Origin: Daldinia sp. FL1419 | Lineage: Eukaryota > Ascomycota > Sordariomycetes > Xylariales > Hypoxylaceae | Length of the DNA: 64,000 bases | Assembly (NCBI GenBank): GCA_025201765.1 | Contig: MU623436.1 | Coordinates: 1-64,000 of the forward strand | Reading direction: 5' to 3' | In this document: positions 35,852 through 46,335 of the stretch, in pieces | How the letters are laid out: the number at the start of each line of letters is the position of its first letter | Position numbering within the stretch: the first letter of the stretch is position 1 | Notes under the pieces: model-generated | What the model was told of the DNA's origin: nothing | What the model saw: only the letters and a program-made list of their open reading frames with translations | Databases searched by the model: none | Program-made: the position numbers and the translations under genes

Positions 35852-37390
35852 ATGTTTTGGACTACACTACTGTCCCTCGCGACGATCGTTGATGCGGCGC
35901 CGCAGGTAACTCCAATCAAGGGACCCGGAGATAATAGCCTCGTCCGGTTCGGATGTTCACAGGTCGTCATTGAGCGGCTTGATCCGTAAGAGCTGTAATT
36001 CTTAAATCAAACTCGTGGACAGCGCCTAATTCAGTTTAATACAGTCTCGTGAACCCGGGCGTGAACCCATCTCCGCACCTTCATCAGGCAAGTATCTTAG
36101 AAACCCTTTGAAGATCCCCTCGATTAACGTTCTTACAGATTGTCGGAGGAGTAGGTTACTGAATACCACCGCCGAATGCACTTTACTCAACTTATGTAGA
36201 ACGCTTTTAATGCATCGATTGCATCCGATGATGTTTCTTCCCTAGCTACCTGCACGACGTGTAGCTTCAGCGACGACTTTTCCAACTACTGGACGGCAAA
36301 TGTTTACTTCAAGGCACGAAACGGTACTTACAAGCGAGTGCCCCAAATTCCCAATAGGTTCCTCGAAGGATCTAAAGGCGGCGTTACGGTGTACTACCTT
36401 TCGCCTGGCAGTAAAACAGTCACGGCATTCAAACCCGTAGGGTCAACAAGTTTTCATATTAGTTTTCATATTAGTTTTCATATTGGTCCTCGAGAGTTAT
36501 GCTAACTTTGACAACCAGGGCTTTCGCATGCTTGTTGGAGACTCGATGCGACGCGAAAAGAAAGGATCTGGATTAAAATCTCAGAGCTGTTTTCGTTGCT
36601 TCACAGGCCCCAACTTCGGGGGAGATAATTATTCTCCTTGTGCCGACCCAGAGTTGGACACCGAGACCTTCCCCTCAACGCCATGCCCGGGTGGTATCAG
36701 GTCTAACATTCACTTTCCGACGTAAGATTCCTATCTTCCCAGATTGCAAACAACAAGTGAGAGCTAATAGTGCATACAGTTGCTGGGATGGAGAACGTCT
36801 GGATAGTCCAAACCACCAAGATCACGTAGCTTATCCCGTTGGAGGTCCTTCTTCCTTTGCTACTACTGGCGACTGCCCGTCGACACACCCCATCAAAATT
36901 CCACAGCTAATGCTGGAGGTAAGCAGTTTATCCCCTCTTTCCCATTTCACAGAATAAATTGACTGGTTCAAATTTTGGGTAGATTGTTTGGGATACGTCC
37001 GCGTTTAACAATCCAGAGGACTGGCCCGCAGATGGATCTCAGCCTTTCGTCCTCAGCACAGGAGACAAGTAATACATACTCCGACTTCCATAGCATTCAG
37101 CCACGATACTAACGTAAGGCTAGTACCGGATACGGTCAACATGCTGACTACGTATTTGGGTGGAAAGACGATGCCCTGCAGAGACTGATGGACGGGGCCT
37201 GCTTCGGCAACACTTGTACAGGGGTCAAAACGCAAGACTTTTCCGAAGCGAACAAATGCTCCGTTCCGAACACTGTAGATGAGGTTACAGAGGGATGTAA
37301 GTCGTATTTTACCTAACGCATTAATGGGGTAACGGTACTGATCATTCAACAGGGCTCGATCAACTTCCAGGAGACGGGAGTGGAGCTTGA
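35852..37390 (+). CDS. Secreted DUF1996 protein, nine exons
   Basis: No long open frame exists here, but nine exons join in frame into 354 residues: 35852-35985, 36045-36087, 36139-36150, 36200-36436, 36519-36721, 36780-36918, 36983-37068, 37124-37296, 37353-37390. The product starts with a short signal peptide (MFWTTLLSLATIVDA) and shows the DUF1996 pattern: RFGCSQVVIERLDPLVNPG, PSPHLHQIVGGNAF, a CxxC pair, the segment LDSPNHQDHVAYP, and GYGQHADYVFGWK near the C-terminus. Exon 3 has only 12 bases (IVGG). Intron 2 begins GC rather than GT. Introns are 49-82 nt. Function of DUF1996 is not established; family members are secreted, often cell-wall or plant-associated. Splice sites were chosen because each restores a family motif. 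Confidence 0.85.
36449..36484 (+). repeat. Three tandem AGTTTTCATATT units inside an intron
   Basis: An exact 12-bp unit repeated three times in intron 4 of the DUF1996 gene. It explains why this intron (82 nt) is the longest of the gene. Confidence 0.85.
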
Positions 37391-38101
37391 TACCTAGAAT
37401 TAGACAGGAGTCGGTTCGATATGCCTACGCGGGGGAGGAACTTTGATAACTACCTCTTGGGTTGAATTGTATCTAGACAAGTTAAAAGCACTCCCTTGAG
37501 ATGCATTAGTTAAATGAACCGAACCTTTGCTGTAAAGTCTAGCGAGCAGTTCGTTATGTTAGGGTGATTGAACTTTGTCCTGTAGGTGTCCTCATTAACA
37601 GAAAACAAGCTCTACCAGCGAGGGAAGAAGGGGGAAATTTGCCGAGCTGAAGGTTCGACGGCTGCGTGCGTCGTGTCTGGTTAGAAAGCATTAGGTTAAA
37701 TATATCTAACCACCCTAGGTTCTGTTAGCTGAACAGTAAATCGCCTCCTGACGACTAATAAGACAACTCTATTATCTACGAGTATGCCTTACTAGCTGCG
37801 AAATACAGCACACTAAAGTATTGCCGCGATGCCTTCATGTCACGCTGAGCAAGGTTCCCCGCAATCTACACCGAATAGGTACGCAAGATAGATGGATTAA
37901 ATCCGTACTCCACCGTCCCTGCAGCCCGCTTCCGTCAATAATATCCTAGGTTAATCGATCAGGGGGTGTTTACGTTGATGAATTGGAGATACCCTGTCAT
38001 TTATTTGCCTTGTGGTAGTTATAACCAGCGACATCCTCCCCCGAGGCGAACCCTCATCTTGTTTCCAATACTCGCAACTCCTGATAGGAGGTCTTTCCAA
38101 C
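37391..38101. other. Intergenic, DUF1996 gene to MFS transporter 1
   Basis: No supported gene. The reading frame of the transporter extends upstream of 38102 only through a GTG codon, so the first ATG at 38102 was taken as the start. Confidence 0.45.
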
Positions 38102-39969
38102 ATGGGTCTCGGCGTACTCGAAGATAAGCATCTATCGCATGTTCCCGGCACTGCTCTCCTAACAGACGTCGTCGGGAGAGAAGATGTCCACCTTGGCCGA
38201 CTGAATAAGTCAAACCTACGCCATGGAAAGGGTAAGGACTCGGACGTTCTTTTGGTACCCCAGCCTAGTAATAGCCCGAATGATCCCCTTAATTGGCCTC
38301 TGTGGAAGAAGGACTTGATGCTGCTCTTTATCTGTATCGATACCGCAGTAGTGGGAGCATGGGTGAGTAACCATCTAACGTTGATGTCCCCCTTAAATAT
38401 CCGGATAAATTCGCAATACCGTAGCCTAAGCCACCAAAAAGGCACTGGTATATCTGTTATAATTAACTAACCGTAGGGATTATCTGTAGGGTCCTATGAT
38501 ATCACCCGGATATGCCCAGATGGCTGCCCAATTCGGCATGTCTTATAACCGACTTAACGGCGATCTTGGATATGGCGTGTTGGTAATTGGTCTGTCGTGC
38601 TTCTTCACCAACTCTATGGCCGTAGTCTGGGGGCGCAGGCCAGTCTTTCTTCTCGGTAACCTTTTGCTATTTATCAGTAGCATTGGGGGTTACTACGCGC
38701 ATACCTTTGGCAGTCTGCTTGGATTTCGACTTATAGGTTGTGTCGGCATGTCTCCGTTTGAAGTGTAAGCGCCCGGTTTCCTAACCCTCGAGGGATAAGT
38801 TGAGCGATGGTTGACTATTTTTAAGCTTAGTTACTACTACTATAGCGGATATATACTACGTCCACCAGCGCGGGGTCAGACTCGCAGCCTGGGGTCTCTG
38901 CCTATCCATCGGGGTTGGAGGCGGTACGATTATCTCCGGCTATATTATCGAAGACCTTGGCTGGAACTGGACCTACGGTATCTGTGCGATTATGTTCGGT
39001 GTCTGGATAGTGGTTCTATTCCTGTTCTGTCCAGAAACAGCATACAGACGAGACGAATCCCTCAATACTGACCTTGGGATACGGCCTGGAATCGATCAAG
39101 GGGGAAAGGACCGACCTGTTCAGAACGACGGTTCAAAACCATTCGAGGCCGATAATATCGAGATCGAAGTCGAAGCTATAGAACGCGCAACTACGGGCAC
39201 CTCCTGGTCAGAAGAAAAGCACAGTTATTGGCACGACTTGAAGATTTTCCACGGGAGAGTATCAGACGACCCGTTCTGGAAAGTACTTACGCGGCCGTTA
39301 CTCATGCTCATATTCCCGCAAGTATTGTTCTCATTCTTCGCTTACGGACTTACAACCTCCTGGCTAGTCGTAGTAGGCAGTGTTTTGGCCCAGATTTTTA
39401 CGGCCCCTCCGTATAACTTCAGCGTCTCAGGTGTCGGGCTCGTCTCCATCGCTTCCTTGGTCGGCGCCATCGTGGGAGCCTTCATATCAGGGCCTATCGC
39501 GGACTGGATTGTTAAGACAATGTCACGAAGAAACGGTGGCATATACGAACCCGAGTTTCGACTCGTACTTATCGTGATCACATTTGTCCTAGGAGGTATG
39601 TCCTTCTTCGGCTTCGGTTGGTCGCTCCAAAATCAAGACCCTTGGATAGCCCCAGTAATCTTCTACGGGCTACAGTATTTCAGCGTAGGTTTCATGACTA
39701 TTGCCGTATACGGCTACTTGACGGATTGTCATCGCGACAAAGCCCCGGAGGCATTTGCTGCCATCAACTTGAGAAACATATACTCTTTCGGAATGAACTA
39801 CTTCATATCAGATTGGATAAGCAGTCAGGGGCCGAAGGGAGTATTCTGTATAATTGGCGGAGTCCACGTATTTATCTGGTTGTGCGCTATCCCCATGTAT
39901 ATCTTTGGTAAGAGGTGTAGAAGCTGGACAAGTAGAGTAAAGGTATTTGAGAAGGTTATGAAAGCATGA
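38102..39969 (+). CDS. MFS transporter 1 (drug:H+ antiporter type)
   Basis: Three exons, 38102-38362, 38490-38764 and 38826-39969, give 559 residues. The N-terminus (MGLGVLEDKHL...) and the DPLNWPLWKKD motif just before the first helix are typical of DHA1-type fungal transporters. Splicing restores GPMISPGYAQM and SPFEVLVTTTIADIYYVHQRG, the latter only if the AG at 38825 is used rather than the later AG sites. About 12 helices are expected, with a charged central loop at about 270-310. Such proteins export drugs or metabolites across the plasma membrane by proton exchange. It sits between the DUF1996 gene and a dehalogenase-like gene in the candidate cluster, and could move the substrate or product of that pathway (inference). 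Confidence 0.88.
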
Positions 39970-40179
39970 TCGCCTAGGTATTTTGTTAGGGAGGATGGTA
40001 TTAGATGATCAACACGAAGGAAGTGTGAGGGGGGTAAGGGAAGCCTGTAATATCAAATGAGATACAGATACAGGACATTCGAATCATATGTCCTAGATAC
40101 CTAGGCACCTAACCTGTTTGGCTTTTTGTATTTACCTAGGTAACTGTATACCGACAAGATAACACACAGACGTGTTCGA

Positions 40180-40896
40180 TTACGAAGCATGCAGCTCGGA
40201 TTCGAGGGCATTCGCCATATCTCCCAACGTATCGAACCTCCAGTCGTAAACTTCCTTCTCCCTATTTCCCATTATCGCTCCAGGCCTTACAATCCAAGCC
40301 GACTTTATCCCCATAGATCGTGCGGGGTGATGGTCGTGAAACTGACTCTGTGCTGTCTGTATGACATGCTCCTTGTCAACGCCGAACCTCTCCTTGACTT
40401 CTTTGAGCATATGCTCGAAGTTCTTAGAGTTCGGCTTATATGAGCCGACGTCCTGGGCCGTGATGATGAGATCAAAGGGGAATCCCTGAAGAGGACCGGA
40501 GTTGGTTAGGCTAAAGGAGACACGGTCGATGTTTGAGAGAACTACTAGTTTGTAATGTTTTGATAGTCGGCGCAGAGCATCGACGGTATCCGGGAAAGCC
40601 GGCCAGTTAGCAACCGAATTACCAAAGGTTTGTGACTCTTCCTCCGTTGGGGGTGCTAATCCTAGCCTGTCGGCGACCTGGTGGTGTATCGTGGCAAGAA
40701 GCTGAGAATACGACATATCGGGTGTTTCCTGCTGCTGCTTGACCTCGCACTCATGATAGGCCTCTAGCACCTTGCGGCGAGGAATATCCGTGGAGGATAA
40801 AAGAGGCTGTAGAGCCGACAGTATACCGGTTTCGTAGTCTATTAAAGTACCGTAGACGTCAAAGGAGAGGAGTCGAAAATCCTTGAGATTCGCCAT
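40180..40896 (-). CDS. Haloacid dehalogenase-like hydrolase (type II)
   Basis: An intronless minus-strand gene for 238 residues. Key HAD residues are visible: nucleophile D13 in LLSFDVYGTL, the Ser/Asn pair in VVLSNID, the Lys motif in SYKPNSKNF, and the fungal variant AQSQFHDHHPA near the C-terminus that takes the place of the usual DD pair. Type II 2-haloacid dehalogenases replace halogen at C2 by hydroxyl through an aspartyl ester; many fungal members of this subgroup have unknown substrates. Its place among a monooxygenase and transporters fits a catabolic or detoxification function, but a housekeeping phosphatase role cannot be excluded. The gene is intact and its start ATG matches the family N-terminus. 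Confidence 0.88.
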   Translation of the reverse strand: MANLKDFRLLSFDVYGTLIDYETGILSALQPLLSSTDIPRRKVLEAYHECEVKQQQETPDMSYSQLLATIHHQVADRLGLAPPTEEESQTFGNSVANWPAFPDTVDALRRLSKHYKLVVLSNIDRVSFSLTNSGPLQGFPFDLIITAQDVGSYKPNSKNFEHMLKEVKERFGVDKEHVIQTAQSQFHDHHPARSMGIKSAWIVRPGAIMGNREKEVYDWRFDTLGDMANALESELHAS

Positions 40897-42209
40897 TTTT
40901 ATTTATTCTCTGTTTTATCAAGGTCGTATTTTTCACACGATTCAAGGTATTCAACGGTGCGATGAAGATATGACAAAATAATTCATGCCTGTTTTTTTTC
41001 ATACCTTGGGTGCCCATACCTTTTTTAATATGGACTTTTTTATACCTACCTGCACGTTGCTACACCTTTCTTATACGTATAGCATATTACTTGTATATCT
41101 CATATAAGAGATACCTAACCTAGGTGCGTAGGACGTAGGAGGATGTAACTGTAGGTTGTAGTAATTGTCAACTTCAATTCTAGCGGAACATTTCACTGAT
41201 AGGTGGGTCAATCACATACTTGACCTAGGTACCAGGTACCTAAGGCACTGTGACGTATGCCGACAAGAAGGGCGCGCCTTTAGGTGGGACATCATCAAAT
41301 TTTAGCGAGTCACATGTGCCTACAGTAGGACGAGGTACAGTAAAAACTCGCCATAGCGAATTAACTTTTACAAGGGTTCGGGTTTGTTATAGCGGGGATT
41401 CGTTATAAACCAGATTTACTCCTCAAGTAATTTAATACTTGTATATATACTTCTATTTATTAATAAATTATATTTATTCCTTTGTATCAAGTACATCCCT
41501 ATCGTCGTTTGCCTAGATTCAAACATTTATTCCTTAAATTTTCAAAATTTAATTAATTTTTCTTCTTTTTTCAAAGCCTTAATAAAATCTAAATCAATTT
41601 AGTAATGCTATTTGCACTATTTAAATATTAATTGGTACACTAATAAAACCTTATTTGTTAAAATTTCTTTAATTTTAACATTTTAAATGATATTATTAAT
41701 CTCATCATTACCCTTATCTTAGATTAAATCTAATTAATAAAATATTAAAATTCATATAATTTTTACATATCACGGGCCTTATTTTAACCTAATTAAGTTA
41801 ACCTATTTGCTCTAACCACCTAAAATTCAACCTAACCATCTAAAATCTTATAATTCCCCCTATTACATATAACAAATTAAATAATAACTAATCATCAAAA
41901 TTAACAAATTTCGTTATATAAAAATATTTATTATTTTACATATAAAAAATCCAAAAAACGTAAAGTCGATTTGCTAAAGCGAGGATTTGCTATAGAGTAG
42001 ATTCGTTATGGCTAGTTTTTACTGTACCTAAGCTCAAGGTACCTATCGTACAATACAACACCTTAGTAACTATCTCCTAATGTGGGCATGTTCCATTTAC
42101 CCAATGCCAATGGAACCTTGGCAACTTACACGATGACAACAAAAATACCAAAATAACAACGACAGCGACGAGAACTGATTAAAATGCGTACCTAAGTACC
42201 TAGGTAGGC
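40897..42209. promoter_or_regulatory. Divergent intergenic region carrying a MITE
   Basis: The region between the dehalogenase (-) and the regulator (+) is mostly occupied by the 687-bp element at 41338-42024. Outside it lie palindromic GACCTAGGTACCAGGTACC at about 41221-41240 and CCTAAGTACCTAGGTAGG just upstream of the regulator start. The element may separate or alter the two promoters. Confidence 0.5.
41338..42024. mobile_element. Tc1/mariner (pogo-like) MITE with TA target duplication
   Basis: The element begins CAGTAAAAACTCGCCATAGCG and ends with its imperfect inverse (its reverse complement begins CAGTAAAAACTAGCCATAACG). Direct TA dinucleotides flank it at 41336-41337 and 42025-42026, as for Tc1/mariner-type insertions. 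Just inside each end are copies of a TTGYTAWAGCGRGGATT-type motif followed by a TCGTTAT-type box, possible transposase sites. The interior (about 41450-41940) is very AT-rich and encodes nothing, so it depends on a transposase elsewhere. The 687-bp length and lack of coding sequence make it a MITE rather than an autonomous element. Confidence 0.85.
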
Positions 42210-43562
42210 ATGAAAGCAACTAGATACTCTACTTCCCGACAAAAGGCTTGTCAGCCCTGTTCTACTGCAAAGGCAAAATGTGATCGTAAGGTGGGCTGCT
42301 GCACCAGATGCGCCTTACGAGGTCTATCCTGCTCTTATCCCCAAACGTTACATTCATCTTCTAGAACTCCCTCGCGCGGCGTGGGTGACAATGCTGATAC
42401 GGGTTTATACAACTCCTTCTCTGAGCCCAGCTCCGTATCCGCTCCGAGTCCTGAACTTGAGATATCCGCTAGGGACGGTTCCCGGAGTTTGACTCTTCCA
42501 ACTTTGGCTTCTCGTGGTCCGCCCGTTGGATTGACACAGCCTTTGGGTAGCACAAGTCCAACGGACGACTCCTCGGTTACCTTCGTTACAAGTCATACTC
42601 CTAACGAGTCAGTGTTAGACATTACCGGCCGTCCATCTGGGGGTTTCCAAGAGCTCGACTTTTCAAATCTAGAGCTATTTACTCCTATCGATGTGGATGG
42701 TATCAGCAATCGCTGGCTCAATACTTATATTCCCGTCCCCGGTCAAAAAGTCAAGGAATACCCCGCCAGTATTAATGCTTTTATCTATAGGCTTCTGAAA
42801 TCTTATGCAACTGTCACTGTACGTGGTCGCGGAGTGCCCCCATTTGTCCACGCCTCTCAAATTTCAGCTACGTCGACAAGGCCACCGCTTTCTACATGTT
42901 TGAGTCTGGTTCGTATTTGCGAAAATCCGTTACCAGGCAGCCAAGATGTTGCCTCCGGCGTGCTACAAAGGGAGATGAGTAGCCTTTATGAGCAGCAGGG
43001 TACATATGACGATATAAGTCTGCTTGAGGCTTTTCAAGCATATTTAATCTACTCCATGGTCTTATTCTTTAGACTTGGCCAAGTTTCGGGCCCCTTCCTC
43101 CGACAAGCAATGATGAATCTCCAAGAGCTTGCGTGCTCGAGTAGCCGAGGTGGGCTTATGTGCATTGCTGAACAACAGCGTGCTCGTCCCCGGTGGGAAG
43201 CTTGGATTATAGCCGAGGCAAAACGACGGACACTCTTCACCATGTACCTTTTTGACAGTGTCCTTTCCACCCAAGACGGTTTTCAGACATTTCTCGGCAC
43301 CGAACTTCAAGGGCTGCCTGCCTCGTCGGATAAGTCTTTATGGAGGCTACAATTTCGACGCGACTGGGAGATTTCATATAATGTTTACCTGACAGACTGG
43401 CCAGAGAAGCCCTTTCGTATTGACGAGCTCTGGCCGATCCCTGTAGGGCTGGACGAGTCCAGTCTTCTCGAGAGACGCAACAGAGTGGATAGGTGGCTAG
43501 AGAACGTCGACGAATTTGGAACAATGCTCTACGCGGTAACTAGTTGTACACACGGCGGGTAA
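42210..43562 (+). CDS. Zn2Cys6 transcription factor (cluster-local regulator)
   Basis: An intronless gene for 450 residues. The N-terminus has the binuclear zinc cluster (KACQPCSTAKAKCDRKVGCC...C) at about 15-42. A Ser/Pro-rich linker follows. The C-terminal half has a helical regulatory region with AKRRTLFTMYLFDSVL, common to fungal regulators near metabolic genes. It lies between the dehalogenase-like gene and the isochorismatase/MFS pair, and the pair's shared promoter contains four CGGAG/CTCCG half-sites of the kind zinc-cluster proteins bind. That makes local regulation plausible, not shown. The start ATG is 8 residues before the first basic residues of the cluster. A MITE lies about 185 bases upstream of it. 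Confidence 0.88.
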   Translation: MKATRYSTSRQKACQPCSTAKAKCDRKVGCCTRCALRGLSCSYPQTLHSSSRTPSRGVGDNADTGLYNSFSEPSSVSAPSPELEISARDGSRSLTLPTLASRGPPVGLTQPLGSTSPTDDSSVTFVTSHTPNESVLDITGRPSGGFQELDFSNLELFTPIDVDGISNRWLNTYIPVPGQKVKEYPASINAFIYRLLKSYATVTVRGRGVPPFVHASQISATSTRPPLSTCLSLVRICENPLPGSQDVASGVLQREMSSLYEQQGTYDDISLLEAFQAYLIYSMVLFFRLGQVSGPFLRQAMMNLQELACSSSRGGLMCIAEQQRARPRWEAWIIAEAKRRTLFTMYLFDSVLSTQDGFQTFLGTELQGLPASSDKSLWRLQFRRDWEISYNVYLTDWPEKPFRIDELWPIPVGLDESSLLERRNRVDRWLENVDEFGTMLYAVTSCTHGG

Positions 43563-43676
43563 TTTTAATATTGCTATCTGATAGACTATCACCGAGTATC
43601 CTACATACGCATAATCTCCAATACAATGGTCTCGCCGGGCTCCTCTCGGGGGTATAAACGTAAACGGGAATCACGT

Positions 43677-44378
43677 TCAAGATTGCTCCAGTCTTTTTAG
43701 AGCTGCATTGATAGGAATCACCTGCAGGTTCATTTTCGGTAAGAGGCTTCCCAAGATTACCTGTGAGAACTCCGTATGCTGGTCTGGTGGCAGTTCTAAC
43801 ACATTGTCCGCGATGACATAAATATTGTAATCGAGATCGAATAATCGATATATCGTACTCATTACAACCCCGGAGAGGCTTAGACCGGACTACAGAAGTT
43901 CGTATTAACTTCACAGCGGAAAAGAAAAGAAAAAGAGGACCAATTAGGTACGCACAACGACGACAGTATCAATATTCTGAGCCTTCAAAATCTGTTCTAG
44001 ACTATTTCCCGAGCCGGCATACCACCTTGTCTTTTGAAGTACGATATCTTTACTATCAACTTTAAAGTTGGGTGCTATCTGCACCGCGGAGGACCCGGCG
44101 GCGAAGGAACCGAAATCTCGGATAAGTTGTTCGAATGGAGCATCATGCGCCAGTTCCGGTTCTCCTGTGTTGAAGAAGAGAGACGAGAAAATAGTTAGAG
44201 GCCGCGGGTTCTTTTTGTGGACGGCATCATTCCAACGTACACAGTTGGAAATGAATTCACGTCCTTCTTTCGTATCCTTAACGGCGTCTATAAGAACTGT
44301 CATCAAGTCCAAGTTGAGTATGGCATAATCCTTGCCGAAATTCAAGCTGCTTTCGGTAGAGTTTTTGTCGGACGCCAT
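43677..44378 (-). CDS. Isochorismatase-like protein lacking the catalytic Cys
   Basis: Two minus-strand exons, 44378-43956 and 43889-43677, joined over a 66-nt intron, give 211 residues. The isochorismatase-like fold is supported by the first-strand Asp (AILNLDLMTVLID), a central Lys (VLQKTRWYAGSG) and the block SGLSLSGVVMST made by the splice. In cysteine hydrolases of this superfamily a Cys follows in that block (GxxTxxCV...); here the aligned position is Val, as in several fungal relatives. The protein may therefore be a non-hydrolytic or altered enzyme. An in-frame ATG at 44465 would add 29 residues; the shorter start fits the family better. It is divergent from MFS transporter 2 and probably co-regulated with it. 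Confidence 0.82.
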
Positions 44379-44759
44379 TATTTGAAGATGGTTATAAGAG
44401 CCAAAATGATCGAATATTGAATACAGCGTATACGTATTTGAGGGTAAGAAGGACGATTGGTGCATTGATACGTGCCCTGCTGTGTATACCTAATTATCGA
44501 TCGTGTTATCCGTGACGGATTCAGGGGGCTGCTCAAGTCCGGAGGCCCCGGCGGAGTTGCGGGTGGGTCAGCGGGTAAATTGAGCTACGATTGGCTGTTA
44601 ATTTGACCCTTAACTGTCAACTCCGTAGGCTGCCGGCGCTCAACTCCGGTCTGGAATAGATTTATAGAGCCATGGTTCACGAATGGCATTCCAGCCTATC
44701 CTCATCAAGACATCACAATCATAATTCAAATCTTACAGATTCGGAACATTAAATAAACC
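44379..44759. promoter_or_regulatory. Bidirectional promoter with four CGGAG half-sites
   Basis: The 381-bp region between the isochorismatase-like gene (-) and MFS transporter 2 (+). CGGAG occurs at 44540-44544 and 44552-44556, and its complement CTCCG at 44621-44625 and 44644-44648; the latter two lie within direct repeats TCAACTCCG (44617-44625 and 44640-44648). An ATTGG (CCAAT-type) box is at about 44590-44594. The arrangement suits binding of a Zn2Cys6 regulator such as the one encoded at 42210-43562. Confidence 0.55.
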
Positions 44760-46335
44760 ATGGCAGCTGAGGAACGGCAGGAATCACAGATTCCGCCAGC
44801 TACATCGTCAGCCCCGGAGGAGCCATATAGCATCTTCGACAAGCGACAGAAAGCTCTAATCGTACTTGTTGTTTCGACTGCCGCGACTTGTAAGTGAAAT
44901 TCCAACAAGACGGTTGCCATATACACCAGCTTACGTGAATTTAGTCTCCGGATTTGCGTCGAATATCTATTTTCCAGCACTTCCCACTATTGCTCATGAT
45001 TTAGACATTTCAATAGAACTTGTTAACCTCACAGTAACGTCATATTTGATCTTTCAAGGATTGGCGCCTAGCCTCTGGGGGCCTATCTCGGACGTCAAGG
45101 GGCGTAGAGTTGCCTACGTCTTTACATTCCTAGTATTTTTAGGCGCATGTATCGGCCTAGCGGAGACGAAGAATTACGCAACTCTCGTAGTACTAAGATG
45201 CTTGCAGAGCACTGGCAGCGCGAGTACTATCGCGATCGGGTCTGGGGTTATCGGGGACATTACCACCCGTTCTGAACGCGGTGGTTTCATGGGGGTTTTT
45301 CAGGCCGGACTCCTCGTTCCCGTCGCGGTTGGCCCAGTTATTGGAGGCGCTCTAGCTGGATCTTTAGGATGGAGGTCAATCTTCGTATTCCTAGCTATTT
45401 ACAGCGGTGTCTTCCTTATTTCGTTAATAGTCATACTTCCAGAAACCCTGAGGTCGATTGTAGCAAACGGTAGTAGGCAGCCGTCGAACCCGATAGCTGC
45501 GTTTCCTTTACGCATCTACCAGAGACTCACCAAAGTAAAATGGAATCCGGAAGTAGCTACGACAGCACTCGGAGCAAGAAAGCATGTCGATGTTACGGGG
45601 CCATTGCGGATTCTCATTAGCAAACACGCGGCGCCCGTTATCCTATTCCTTGCTATTTACTACGCTGTCTGGCAGATGAGTATCACAGCCATGTCGTCCC
45701 TCTTCCAAGAACGCTACGGCCTCAGTGAAACCCAGATCGGTCTTACTTTTATTGCAAACGGGGTAGGGTCTATGATAGGGACACTTGTCACTGGCAGGAT
45801 TCTGGATGTTGATTATCGCCGGGTCAAGGCCCAATACGAAGCTCAAGTCGCTCAGTCCAGTCCTGAACCTGAAAGTAATCACCAAACACAATCTGCCGCA
45901 TATGCCGAAAGCCACTTCCCTCTCGAAAAGGCCCGACTTCGACTCGTACCCGTCTTCTCGCTAGCCCAATGCCTATCTATCATCCTCTTTGGTTGGACCA
46001 TTCAGTATCCTGATCGTGTTCATATCGCGATCCCTATCATTTCCACATTCATCACCGGCTGGACCGCTGTCTCTACCCAGTCCGTTGTTATGACCTACCT
46101 TGTCGACATCTTTTCCGATCGCAGCGCCGCAGCCAGCGCAAGTTTGAACCTTGCCAGGTGCTTATTCGCGGCCGGTGGTACTAGTTTCGTGATGCCTATG
46201 GTAAACGGCATCGGTGTCGGACTGGCGTTTACGATTTGTGCCATTGTCCAGGTTGTTGCATTATCTGGTGTGGCGATTCAGTGGAGATTTGCGGCTTCTT
46301 GGAGGCAAAAGGAAAAGGGGGCTGGAGAAGAATGA
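44760..46335 (+). CDS. MFS transporter 2 (QDR/AQR1/DTR1-like, DHA1)
   Basis: Two exons, 44760-44889 and 44945-46335, give 506 residues. The first exon (MAAEERQES...) carries the conserved YSIFDKRQKALIVLVVST entry to helix 1; the spliced codon gives TFSGFASNIYFPALP. Motif A of MFS proteins is visible as GPISDVKGRRVAY, and about 12 helices can be traced, with a central cytosolic loop at about 220-255 and another at about 320-355. Homology type is quinidine/dityrosine/short-chain acid exporters of the DHA1 family, which export small molecules by proton antiport. It shares a bidirectional promoter with an isochorismatase-like gene and lies beside a Zn2Cys6 regulator, so a role in exporting a pathway intermediate is inferred. 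Confidence 0.9.

Noticed and set aside
37979..38101. Upstream extension of MFS transporter 1 from a GTG codon
   Set aside because: No ATG; eukaryotic nuclear genes use ATG, and 38102 gives the family N-terminus.
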